A stretch of 64,000 nucleotides of DNA from Auanema rhodensis (GCA_964057225.1 OZ059897.1:20832001-20896000); one strand, 5' to 3'; positions 1 through 11,587 are shown, counted from the stretch's first letter. Notes: generated by a model not told the origin, from the letters alone. A program made the numbers and translations.

Positions 1-442
1 AAATAGATGTTTTTAGATTCGATTTTTCAAGGCAAAGACGATGGACAATGTTATTCAACGAAAAAATTAATTCTTCAGGGTGAAAATCGAGGATATAAGT
101 GTGAACTTATATCAGTTGATATCTCGGTGCATTTTTAAGCTAGCGCAAATCTGATAACACAGATCGACGCAGCTTAAAAATCCGCATCGAATGCACTATA
201 CTACATTGAGAAAAGCTTAATACAAAAATTAGTTATGATCGTTTGAAAAATGATGCATTAGTGTATGTTGGGTTTCCATGTACACTCAACATTGCTTCCA
301 AAAACATTTTGACAAAAATTTTTTCGAAAAATTTCAAAATAATTTAGCAAAAAGTAGATGTTTTTAGATTCCATTTTTCAAGGCAAAGACGATGGACAAT
401 GTTATTCAACGAAAAAATTAATTCTTCAGGGTGAAAATCGAG

Positions 443-473
443 GATATAAGTGTGAACTTATATCAGTTGATAT
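443..473. repeat. Overlapping short inverted repeats in the core
   Basis: Arms GATATAAG (443-450) and CTTATATC (457-464) are perfect reverse complements around a 6-base loop. A second perfect dyad, ATATCA (460-465) and TGATAT (468-473), overlaps the first arm pair. They are mutually exclusive as hairpins. The pair recurs in nearly every monomer. Exceptions include copies near 16.25 and 41.17 kb, where CAGTTGAT becomes CACTTGAT, which leaves both arm pairs intact. Closely spaced AT-rich dyads are common in satellites and may be protein sites or transient cruciforms; function is unproven. Confidence 0.85.
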
Positions 474-481
474 CTCGGTGC

Positions 482-532
482 ATTTTTAAGCTAGCGCAAA
501 TCTGATAACACAGATCGACGCAGCTTAAAAAT
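482..532. repeat. Compound 19-bp dyad in the core (reference copy)
   Basis: The outer arms ATTTTTAAGCT (482-492) and AGCTTAAAAAT (522-532) are a perfect 11-bp inverted repeat. Inside them GCG (494-496) pairs with CGC (519-521) after a one-base bulge (A493). Then ATCTG (500-504) pairs with CAGAT (511-515) around a 6-base loop, separated by a 3x3 internal loop. That makes 19 potential pairs over 51 bp, the strongest structure in the monomer, and it is kept in nearly all copies. Variants T487C and A527G hit the two partners of one base pair; each leaves a G-U wobble in the transcript of one strand. It could form a hairpin in satellite RNA or a cruciform in DNA, or be a palindromic binding site. 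Folding energies were not computed. Confidence 0.85.
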
Positions 533-615
533 CCGCATCGAATGCACTATACTACATTGAAAAACGCTTGATACAAAAATTAGTTATGATCGTTTGAAAA
601 ATGATGCATTAGTGT

Positions 616-643
616 ATGTTGAGTTTCCATGTACACTCAACAT
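616..643. repeat. 9-bp inverted repeat with 10-base loop
   Basis: ATGTTGAGT (616-624) and ACTCAACAT (635-643) are perfect reverse complements. Recurrent variants include A622 to G (copies near 0.29, 7.29 and 9.05 kb), which leaves a wobble; a T-to-C change in the loop (GAGTTCCC, near 11.5, 12.9 and 26.2 kb); and T643 to C (CAACACTGC, before the GAATCC monomers), which opens only the terminal pair. It lies in the second conserved stretch of the unit and is present throughout the array. Confidence 0.85.
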
Positions 644-650
644 TGCTTCC

Positions 651-704
651 AAAAACATTTTGACAAAAATTTTTTCGAAAAATTTCAAAATAATTTAGCA
701 AAAA
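651..704. repeat. A/T-tract cluster with imperfect hairpin at the monomer junction
   Basis: Runs of five A start at 651, 665, 678 and 700, with shorter tracts between them. AAATTTTT (667-674) and AAAAATTT (678-685) are perfect arms around TCG. The outer pair ATTTTG (657-662) and CAAAAT (686-691) extends this across a 4-base bulge. Tracts spaced by roughly 9-14 bases can bend DNA; curvature was not calculated. The A678G variant (CGGAAAATTTC) marks the units just before the AAATG subfamily. This cluster leads straight into the most variable part of the monomer. Confidence 0.7.
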
Positions 705-3700
705 GTAGATGTTTTTAGATTCCATTTTTCAAGGCAAAGACGATGGACAATGTTATTCAACGAAAAAATTAATTCTTCAGGGTGAAAATCGAGGATATAA
801 GTGTGAACTTATATCAGTTGATATCTCGGTGCATTTTTAAGCTAGCGCAAATCTGATAACACAGATCGACGCAGCTTGAAAATCCGCATCGAATGCACTA
901 TACTACATTGAGAAAAGCTTAATACAAAAATTAGTTATGATCGTTTGAAAAATGATGCATTAGTGTATGTTGAGTTTCCATGTACACTCAACATTGCTTC
1001 CAAAAACATTTTGACAAAAATTTTTTCGAAAAATTTCAAAATAATTTAGCAAAAAGTAGATGTTTTTAGACTCCATTTTTCAAGGCAAAGACGATGGACA
1101 ATGTTATTTAACGAAAAAATTATTTCTTCAGGGTGAAAATCGAGGATATAAGTGTGAACTTATATCAGTTGATATCTCGGTGCATTTTTAAGCTAGCGCA
1201 AATCTGATAACACAGATCGACGCAGCTTAAAAATCCGCATCGAATGCACTATACTACATTGAAAAACGCTTAATACAAAAATTAGTTATGATCGTTTGAA
1301 AAATGATGCATTAGTGTATGTTGAGTTTCCATGTACACTCAACATTGCTTCCAAAAACATTTTGACAAAAATTTTTTCGAAAAATTTCAAAATAATTTAG
1401 CGAAAAATAGATGTTTTTAGATTCGATTTTTCAAGGCAAAGACGATGGACAATGTTATTCAACGAAAAAATTAATTCTTCAGGGTGAAAATCGAGGATAT
1501 AAGTGTGAACTTATATCAGTTGATATCTCGGTGCATTTTTAAGCTAGCGCAAATCTGATAACACAGATCGACGCAGCTTAAAAATCCGCATCGAATGCAC
1601 TATACTACATTGAAAAACGCTTAATACAAAAATTAGTTATGATCGTTTGAAAAATGATGCATTAGTGTATGTTGAGTTTCCATGTACACTCAACATTGCT
1701 TCCAAAAACATTTTGACAAAAATTTTTTCGAAAAATTTCAAAATAATTTACCAAAAAGTAGATGTTTTTAGATTCCATTTTTCAAGGCAAAGACGATAGA
1801 CAATGTTATTCAACGAAAAAGTTAATTCTTCAGGGTGAAAATCGAGGATATAAGTGTGAACTTATATCAGTTGATATCTCGGTGCATTTTTAAGCTAGCG
1901 CAAATCTGATAACACAGATCGACGCAGCTTAAAAATCCGCATCGAATGCACTATACTACATTGAGAAAAGCTTAATACAAAAATTAGTTATGATCGTTTG
2001 AAAAATGATGCATTAGTGTATGTTGAGTTTCCATGTACACTCAACATTGCTTCCAAAAACATTTTGACAAAAATTTTTTCGAAAAATTTCAAAATAATTT
2101 AGCAAAAAGTAGATGTTTTTAGATTCCATTTTTCAAGGCAAAGACGATGGACAATGTTATTCAACGAAAAAATTAATTCTTCAGGGTGAAAATCGAGGAT
2201 ATAAGTGTGAACTTATATCAGTTGATATCTCGGTGCATTTTTAAGCTAGCGCAAATCTGATAACACAGATCGACGCAGCTTGAAAATCCGCATCGAATGC
2301 ACTATATTACATTGAGAAAAGCTTAATACAAAAATTAGTTATGATCGTTTGAAAAATGATGCATTAGTGTATGTTGAGTTTCCATGTACACTCAACATTG
2401 CTTCCAAAAACATTTTGACAAAAATTTTTTCGAAAAATTTCAAAATAATTTAGCAAAAAGTAGATGTTTTTAGACTTCATTTTTCAAGGCAAAGACGATG
2501 GACAATGTTATTCAACGAAAAAATTAATTCTTCAGGGTGAAAATCGAGGATATAAGTGTGAACTTATATCAGTTGATATCTCGGTGCATTTTTAAGCTAG
2601 CGCAAATCTGATAACACAGATCGACGCAGCTTAAAAATCCGCATCGAATGCACTATACTACATTGAAAAACGCTTAATACAAAAATTAGTTATGATCGTT
2701 TGAAAAATGATGCATTAGTGTATGTTGAGTTTCCATGTACACTCAACATTGCTTCCAAAAACATTTTGACAAAAATTTTTTCGAAAAATTTCAAAATAAT
2801 TTAGCGAAAAATAGATGTTTTTAGATTCGATTTTTCAAGGCAAAGACGATGGACAATGTTATTCAACGAAAAAATTAATTCTTCAGGGTGAAAATCGAGG
2901 ATATAAGTGTGAACTTATATCAGTTGATATCTCGGTGCATTTTTAAGCTAGCGCAAATCTGATAACACAGATCGACGCAGCTTAAAAATCCGCATCGAAT
3001 GCACTATACTACATTGAGAAAAGCTTAATACAAAAATTAGTTATGATCGTTTGAAAAATGATGCATTAGTGTATGTTGAGTTTCCATGTACACTCAACAT
3101 TGCTTCCAAAAACATTTTGACAAAAATTTTTTCGAAAAATTTCAAAATAAAATAGCAAAAAGTAGATGTTTTTAGATTCCATTTTTCAAGGCAAAGACGA
3201 TGGACAATGTTATTCAACGAAAAAATTAATTCTTCAGGGTGAAAATCGAGGATATAAGTGTGAACTTATATCAGTTGATATCTCGGTGCATTTTTAAGCT
3301 AGCGCAAATCTGATAACACAGATCGACGCAGCTTGAAAATCCGCATCGAATGCACTATATTACATTGAGAAAAGCTTAATACAAAAATTAGTTATGATCG
3401 TTTGAAAAATGATGCATTAGTGTATGTTGAGTTTCCATGTACACTCAACATTGCTTCCAAAAACATTTTGACAAAAATTTTTTCGAAAAATTTCAAAATA
3501 ATTTAGCAAAAAGTAGATGTTTTTAGACTCCATTTTTCAAGGCAAAGACGATGGACAATGTTATTCAACGAAAAAATTAATTCTTCAGGGTGAAAATCGA
3601 GGATATAAGTGTGAACTTATATCAGTTGATATCTCGGTGCATTTTTAAGCTAGCGCAAATCTGATAACACAGATCGACGCAGCTTAAAAATCCGCATCGA

Positions 3701-6673
3701 ATGCACTATACTACATTGAAAAACGCTTAATACAAAAATTAGTTATGATCGTTTGAAAAATGATGCATTAGTGTATGTTGAGTTTCCATGTACACTCAAC
3801 ATTGCTTCCAAAAACATTTTGACAAAAATTTTTTCGAAAAATTTCAAAATAATTTAGCGAAAAATAGATGTTTTTAGATTCGATTTTTCAAGGCAAAGAC
3901 GATGGACAATGTTATTCAACGAAAAAATTAATTCTTCAGGGTGAAAATCGAGGATATAAGTGTGAACTTATATCAGTTGATATCTCGGTGCATTTTTAAG
4001 CTAGCGCAAATCTGATAACACAGATCGACGCAGCTTAAAAATCCGCATCGAATGCACTATACTACATTGAGAAAAGCTTAATACAAAAATTAGTTATGAT
4101 CGTTTGAAAAATGATGCATTAGTGTATGTTGAGTTTCCATGTACACTCAACATTGCTTCCAAAAACATTTTGACAAAAATTTTTTCGAAAAATTTCAAAA
4201 TAATTTAGCAAAAAGTAGATGTTTTTAGATTCCATTTTTCAAGGCAAAGACGATGGACAATGTTATTCAACGAAAAAATTAATTCTTCAGGGTGAAAATC
4301 GAGGATATAAGTGTGAACTTATATCAGTTGATATCTCGGTGCATTTTTAAGCTAGCGCAAATCTGATAACACAGATCGACGCAGCTTAAAAATCCGCATC
4401 GAATGCACTATACTACATTGAAAAACGCTTAATACAAAAATTAGTTATGATCGTTTGAAAAATGATGCATTAGTGTATGTTGAGTTTCCATGTACACTCA
4501 ACATTGCTTCCAAAAACATTTTGACAAAAATTTTTTCGAAAAATTTCAAAATAATTTACCAAAAAGTAGATGTTTTTAGATTCCATTTTTCAAGGCAAAG
4601 ACGATAGACAATGTTATTCAACGAAAAAGTTAATTCTTCAGGGTGAAAATCGAGGATATAAGTGTGAACTTATATCAGTTGATATCTCGGTGCATTTTTA
4701 AGCTAGCGCAAATCTGATAACACAGATCGACGCAGCTTAAAAATCCGCATCGAATGCACTATACTACATTGAGAAAAGCTTAATACAAAAATTAGTTATG
4801 ATCGTTTGAAAAATGATGCATTAGTGTATGTTGAGTTTCCATGTACACTCAACATTGCTTCCAAAAACATTTTGACAAAAATTTTTTCGAAAAATTTCAA
4901 AATAATTTAGCGAAAAATAGATGTTTTTAGATTCGATTTTTCAAGGCAAAGACGATGGACAATGTTATTCAACGAAAAAATTAATTCTTCAGGGTGAAAA
5001 TCGAGGATATAAGTGTGAACTTATATCAGTTGATATCTCGGTGCATTTTTAAGCTAGCGCAAATCTGATAACACAGATCGACGCAGCTTAAAAATCCGCA
5101 TCGAATGCACTATACTACATTGAGAAAAGCTTAATACAAAAATTAGTTATGATCGTTTGAAAAATGATGCATTAGTGTATGTTGAGTTTCCATGTACACT
5201 CAACATTGCTTCCAAAAACATTTTGACAAAAATTTTTTCGAAAAATTTCAAAATAATTTAGCAAAAAGTAGATGTTTTTAGATTCCATTTTTCAAGGCAA
5301 AGACGATAGACAATGTTATTCAACGAAAAAGTTAATTCTTCAGGGTGAAAATCGAGGATATAAGTGTGAACTTATATCAGTTGATATCTCGGTGCATTTT
5401 TAAGCTAGCGCAAATCTGATAACACAGATCGACGCAGCTTGAAAATCCGCATCGAATGCACTATATTACATTGAGAAAAGCTTAATACAAAAATTAGTTA
5501 TGATCGTTTGAAAAATGATGCATTAGTGTATGTTGAGTTTCCATGTACACTCAACATTGCTTCCAAAAACATTTTGACAAAAATTTTTTCGAAAAATTTC
5601 AAAATAATTTAGCAAAAAGTAGATGTTTTTAGACTCCATTTTTCAAGGCAAAGACGATGGACAATGTTATTCAACGAAAAAATTAATTCTTCAGGGTGAA
5701 AATCGAGGATATAAGTGTGAACTTATATCAGTTGATATCTCGGTGCATTTTTAAGCTAGCGCAAATCTGATAACACAGATCGACGCAGCTTGAAAATCCG
5801 CATCGAATGCACTATATTACATTGAGAAAAGCTTAATACAAAAATTAGTTATGATCGTTTGAAAAATGATGCATTAGTGTATGTTGAGTTTCCATGTACA
5901 CTCAACATTGCTTCCAAAAACATTTTGACAAAAATTTTTTCGAAAAATTTCAAAATAATTTAGCAAAAAGTAGATGTTTTTAGACTCCATTTTTCAAGGC
6001 AAAGACGATGGACAATGTTATTCAACGAAAAAATTAATTCTTCAGGGTGAAAATCGAGGATATAAGTGTGAACTTATATCAGTTGATATCTCGGTGCATT
6101 TTTAAGCTAGCGCAAATCTGATAACACAGATCGACGCAGCTTAAAAATCCGCATCGAATGCACTATACTACATTGAGAAAAGCTTAATACAAAAATTAGT
6201 TATGATCGTTTGAAAAATGATGCATTAGTGTATGTTGAGTTTCCATGTACACTCAACATTGCTTCCAAAAACATTTTGACAAAAATTTTTTCGAAAAATT
6301 TCAAAATAAAATAGCAAAAAGTAGATGTTTTTAGATTCCATTTTTCAAGGCAAAGACGATGGACAATGTTATTCAACGAAAAAATTAATTCTTCAGGGTG
6401 AAAATCGAGGATATAAGTGTGAACTTATATCAGTTGATATCTCGGTGCATTTTTAAGCTAGCGCAAATCTGATAACACAGATCGACGCAGCTTGAAAATC
6501 CGCATCGAATGCACTATATTACATTGAGAAAAGCTTAATACAAAAATTAGTTATGATCGTTTGAAAAATGATGCATTAGTGTATGTTGAGTTTCCATGTA
6601 CACTCAACATTGCTTCCAAAAACATTTTGACAAAAATTTTTTCGAAAAATTTCAAAATAATTTAGCAAAAAGT

Positions 6674-9600
6674 AGATGTTTTTAGACTCCATTTTTCAAG
6701 GCAAAGACGATGGACAATGTTATTCAACGAAAAAATTAATTCTTCAGGGTGAAAATCGAGGATATAAGTGTGAACTTATATCAGTTGATATCTCGGTGCA
6801 TTTTTAAGCTAGCGCAAATCTGATAACACAGATCGACGCAGCTTAAAAATCCGCATCGAATGCACTATACTACATTGAAAAACGCTTAATACAAAAATTA
6901 GTTATGATCGTTTGAAAAATGATGCATTAGTGTATGTTGAGTTTCCATGTACACTCAACATTGCTTCCAAAAACATTTTGACAAAAATTTTTTCGAAAAA
7001 TTTCAAAATAATTTAGCGAAAAATAGATGTTTTTAGATTCGATTTTTCAAGGCAAAGACGATGGACAATGTTATTCAACGAAAAAATTAATTCTTCAGGG
7101 TGAAAATCGAGGATATAAGTGTGAACTTATATCAGTTGATATCTCGGTGCATTTTTAAGCTAGCGCAAATCTGATAACACAGATCGACGCAGCTTAAAAA
7201 TCCGCATCGAATGCACTATACTACATTGAGAAAAGCTTAATACAAAAATTAGTTATGATCGTTTGAAAAATGATGCATTAGTGTATGTTGGGTTTCCATG
7301 TACACTCAACATTGCTTCCAAAAACATTTTGACAAAAATTTTTTCGAAAAATTTCAAAATAATTTAGCAAAAAGTAGATGTTTTTAGATTCCATTTTTCA
7401 AGGCAAAGACGATGGACAATGTTATTCAACGAAAAAATTAATTCTTCAGGGTGAAAATCGAGGATATAAGTGTGAACTTATATCAGTTGATATCTCGGTG
7501 CATTTTTAAGCTAGCGCAAATCTGATAACACAGATCGACGCAGCTTAAAAATCCGCATCGAATGCACTATACTACATTGAAAAACGCTTGATACAAAAAT
7601 TAGTTATGATCGTTTGAAAAATGATGCATTAGTGTATGTTGAGTTTCCATGTACACTCAACATTGCTTCCAAAAACATTTTGACAAAAATTTTTTCGAAA
7701 AATTTCAAAATATTTTAGCAAAAAGTAGATGTTTTTAGATTCCATTTTTCAAGGCAAAGACGATGGACAATGTTATTCAACGAAAAAATTAATTCTTCAG
7801 GGTGAAAATCGAGGATATAAGTGTGAACTTATATCAGTTGATATCTCGGTGCATTTTTAAGCTAGCGCAAATCTGATAACACAGATCGACGCAGCTTGAA
7901 AATCCGCATCGAATGCACTATACTACATTGAGAAAAGCTCAATACAAAAATTAGTTATGATCGTTTGAAAAATGATGCATTAGTGTATGTTGAGTTTCCA
8001 TGTACACTCAACATTGCTTCCAAAAACATTTTGACAAAAATTTTTTCGAAAAATTTCAAAATAATTTAGCGAAAAATAGATGTTTTTAGATTCGATTTTT
8101 CAAGGCAAAGACGATGGACAATGTTATTCAACGAAAAAATTAATTCTTCAGGGTGAAAATCGAGGATATAAGTGTGAACTTATATCAGTTGATATCTCGG
8201 TGCATTTTTAAGCTAGCGCAAATCTGATAACACAGATCGACGCAGCTTAAAAATCCGCATCGAATGCACTATACTACATTGAAAAACGCTTAATACAAAA
8301 ATTAGTTATGATCGTTTGAAAAATGATGCATTAGTGTATGTTGAGTTTCCATGTACACTCAACATTGCTTCCAAAAACATTTTGACAAAAATTTTTTCGA
8401 AAAATTTCAAAATAATTTAGCAAAAAGTAGATGTTTTTAGACTCCATTTTTCAAGGCAAAGACGATGGACAATGTTATTCAACGAAAAAATTAATTCTTC
8501 AGGGTGAAAATCGAGGATATAAGTGTGAACTTATATCAGTTGATATCTCGGTGCATTTTTAAGCTAGCGCAAATCTGATAACACAGATCGACGCAGCTTA
8601 AAAATCCGCATCGAATGCACTATACTACATTGAAAAACGCTTAATACAAAAATTAGTTATGATCGTTTGAAAAATGATGCATTAGTGTATGTTGAGTTTC
8701 CATGTACACTCAACATTGCTTCCAAAAACATTTTGACAAAAATTTTTTCGAAAAATTTCAAAATAATTTAGCGAAAAATAGATGTTTTTAGATTCGATTT
8801 TTCAAGGCAAAGACGATGGACAATGTTATTCAACGAAAAAATTAATTCTTCAGGGTGAAAATCGAGGATATAAGTGTGAACTTATATCAGTTGATATCTC
8901 GGTGCATTTTTAAGCTAGCGCAAATCTGATAACACAGATCGACGCAGCTTAAAAATCCGCATCGAATGCACTATACTACATTGAGAAAAGCTTAATACAA
9001 AAATTAGTTATGATCGTTTGAAAAATGATGCATTAGTGTATGTTGGGTTTCCATGTACACTCAACATTGCTTCCAAAAACATTTTGACAAAAATTTTTTC
9101 GAAAAATTTCAAAATAATTTAGCAAAAAGTAGATGTTTTTAGATTCCATTTTTCAAGGCAAAGACGATGGACAATGTTATTCAACGAAAAAATTAATTCT
9201 TCAGGGTGAAAATCGAGGATATAAGTGTGAACTTATATCAGTTGATATCTCGGTGCATTTTTAAGCTAGCGCAAATCTGATAACACAGATCGACGCAGCT
9301 TAAAAATCCGCATCGAATGCACTATACTACATTGAAAAACGCTTGATACAAAAATTAGTTATGATCGTTTGAAAAATGATGCATTAGTGTATGTTGAGTT
9401 TCCATGTACACTCAACATTGCTTCCAAAAACATTTTGACAAAAATTTTTTCGAAAAATTTCAAAATATTTTAGCAAAAAGTAGATGTTTTTAGATTCCAT
9501 TTTTCAAGGCAAAGACGATGGACAATGTTATTCAACGAAAAAATTAATTCTTCAGGGTGAAAATCGAGGATATAAGTGTGAACTTATATCAGTTGATATC

Positions 9601-10183
9601 TCGGTGCATTTTTAAGCTAGCGCAAATCTGATAACACAGATCGACGCAGCTTGAAAATCCGCATCGAATGCACTATACTACATTGAGAAAAGCTCAATAC
9701 AAAAATTAGTTATGATCGTTTGAAAAATGATGCATTAGTGTATGTTGAGTTTCCATGTACACTCAACATTGCTTCCAAAAACATTTTGACAAAAATTTTT
9801 TCGAAAAATTTCAAAATAATTTAGCGAAAAATAGATGTTTTTAGATTCGATTTTTCAAGGCAAAGACGATGGACAATGTTATTCAACGAAAAAATTAATT
9901 CTTCAGGGTGAAAATCGAGGATATAAGTGTGAACTTATATCAGTTGATATCTCGGTGCATTTTTAAGCTAGCGCAAATCTGATAACACAGATCGACGCAG
10001 CTTAAAAATCCGCATCGAATGCACTATACTACATTGAAAAACGCTTAATACAAAAATTAGTTATGATCGTTTGAAAAATGATGCATTAGTGTATGTTGAG
10101 TTTCCATGTACACTCAACATTGCTTCCAAAAACATTTTGACAAAAATTTTTTCGAAAAATTTCAAAATAATTTAGCGAAAAGT
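6674..10183 (+). repeat. Five-monomer tandem duplication (1,755 bp x 2)
   Basis: Units 6674-8428 and 8429-10183 carry the same ordered private markers 1,755 bp apart: GACTCCA first unit, GGGTTTCC (7290 and 9045), CGCTTGAT back, TATTTTAGC junction (near 7711 and 9466), and AGCTCAAT back (near 7937 and 9692). The TATTTTAGC and AGCTCAAT variants are absent from the older-looking partner at 0-1 kb. So they arose after that copy separated and before this duplication, which makes this a recent event. Confidence 0.9.
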
Positions 10184-11587
10184 AGATGTTTTTAGATTCG
10201 ATTTTTCAAGGCAAAGACGATGGACAATGTTATTCAACGAAAAAATTAATTCTTCAGGATGAAAATCGAGGATATAAGTGTGAACTTATATCAGTTGATA
10301 TCTCGGTGCATTTTTAAGCTAGCGCAAATCTGATAACACAGATCGACGCAGCTTAAAAATCCGCATCGAATGCACTATACTACATTGAAAAACGCTTAAT
10401 ACAAAAATTAGTTATGATCGTTTGAAAAATGATGCATTAGTGTATGTTGAGTTTCCATGTACACTCAACATTGCTTCCAAAAACATTTTGACAAAAATTT
10501 TTTCGAAAAATTTCAAAATAATTTACCAAAAAGTAGATGTTTTTAGATTCCATTTTTCAAGGCAAAGACGATAGACAATGTTATTCAACGAAAAAGTTAA
10601 TTCTTCAGGGTGAAAATCGAGGATATAAGTGTGAACTTATATCAGTTGATATCTCGGTGCATTTTTAAGCTAGCGCAAATCTGATAACACAGATCGACGC
10701 AGCTTAAAAATCCGCATCGAATGCACTATACTACATTGAGAAAAGCTTAATACAAAAATTAGTTATGATCGTTTGAAAAATGATGCATTAGTGTATGTTG
10801 AGTTTCCATGTACACTCAACATTGCTTCCAAAAACATTTTGACAAAAATTTTTTCGAAAAATTTCAAAATAATTTAGCAAAAAGTAGATGTTTTTAGATT
10901 CCATTTTTCAAGGCAAAGACGATAGACAATGTTATTCAACGAAAAAGTTAATTCTTCAGGGTGAAAATCGAGGATATAAGTGTGAACTTATATCAGTTGA
11001 TATCTCGGTGCATTTTTAAGCTAGCGCAAATCTGATAACACAGATCGACGCAGCTTAAAAATCCGCATCGAATGCACTATACTACATTGAGAAAAGCTTA
11101 ATACAAAAATTAGTTATGATCGTTTGAAAATTGATGCATTAGTGTATGTTGAGTTTCCATGTACACTCAACATTGCTTCCAAAAACATTTTGACAAAAAT
11201 TTTTTCGAAAAATTTCAAAATAATTTAGCAAAAAGTAGATGTTTTTAGATTCCATTTTTCAAGGCAAAGACGATGGACAATGTTATTCAACGAAAAAATT
11301 AATTCTTCAGGGTGAAAATCGAGGATATAAGTGTGAACTTATATCAGTTGATATCTCGGTGCATTTTTAAGCTAGCGCAAATCTGATAACACAGATCGAC
11401 GCAGCTTAAAAATCCGCATCGAATGCACTATATTACATTGAAAAACGCTTAATACAAAAATTAGTTATGATCGTTTGAAAAATGATGCATTAGTGTATGT
11501 TGAGTTCCCATGTACACTCAACATTGCTTCCAAAAACATTTTGACAAAAATTTTTTCGGAAAATTTCAAAATAATTTAGCAAAAAGT

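Larger units (their letters stand above)
434..551 (+). repeat. Invariant core of the monomer (reference copy)
   Basis: Across the 182 copies this segment of about 118 bp is almost unchanged, while the flanking front and back blocks are full of subfamily variants. Recurrent changes inside it are few: T487 to C (near 47.5, 48.2, 49.3, 56.3, 58.0 and 58.4 kb) and A527 to G (mainly 0.9-9.7 kb). Others are private or shared by two or three neighbouring copies, for example TTGCTATC near 12.05, 12.75 and 13.45 kb, GGATGTAAG near 46.4 and 47.1 kb, and GCAATTCTG near 53.1 and 54.9 kb. The core contains the two dyads annotated below. Candidate explanations are a protein-binding region, a preferred exchange or conversion tract, or a nucleosome-position element; the sequence does not choose between them. 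Confidence 0.8.
356..706 (+). repeat. Reference monomer (second copy)
   Basis: One complete unit, chosen to define positions. A hand count gives 57 G and 53 C, about 31% GC, with 12 CpG dinucleotides (observed/expected near 1.4). The variable front runs to about 433. The invariant core is 434-551, the variable back 552-571, and the second conserved stretch 572-677. Bases from 678 to the next AGATG belong to the variable junction. Nearly every copy keeps the palindromes GATATC (469-474), GCTAGC (490-495) and ATGCAT (604-609). AAGCTT occurs only in copies with the GAGAAAAGCTT back. These sites would give clean 351-bp ladders with the corresponding cutters and a multimeric pattern for the last. 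The two halves are not convincingly similar, so I do not call the unit an ancient dimer. Confidence 0.95.
1..11587 (+). repeat. Block 1: three-monomer family, 33 units
   Basis: The recurring order is a GATTCCA unit with CAGCTTGAAAA in its core, then a GACTCCA unit, then a unit with CGAAAAATAG and GATTCGA. Clear copies start at 2111, 3164 and 6323, a 1,053-bp arrangement with insertions of other types. The 3164 and 6323 copies share the private junction AAAATAGC, nine monomers apart (3,159 bp). Units starting at 5, 356 and 707 match those at 7025, 7376 and 7727, an offset of 7,020 bp (20 monomers), including the GGGTTTCC variant and a CGCTTGAT back. ACCAAAAAG/GATAGAC units start at 1760, 4568 and 10535, with a related GATAGAC unit (AGCAAAAAG junction) at 5270. 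Confidence 0.85.

Noticed and set aside
674-690. Possible CENP-B box
   Set aside because: TTCGAAAAATT matches the first half of the consensus (TTCG and the central A) but the CGGG half is absent, so only 5 of 9 key bases agree. The minus strand near 401-415 gives a similar half match. Not enough to call.
356-706. Monomer as an ancient dimer of two units of about 175 bp
   Set aside because: Comparing the two halves by eye shows only short shared AT-rich motifs (such as GAAAAA with nearby TTG or TTC), no aligned similarity. A dot plot could settle it.
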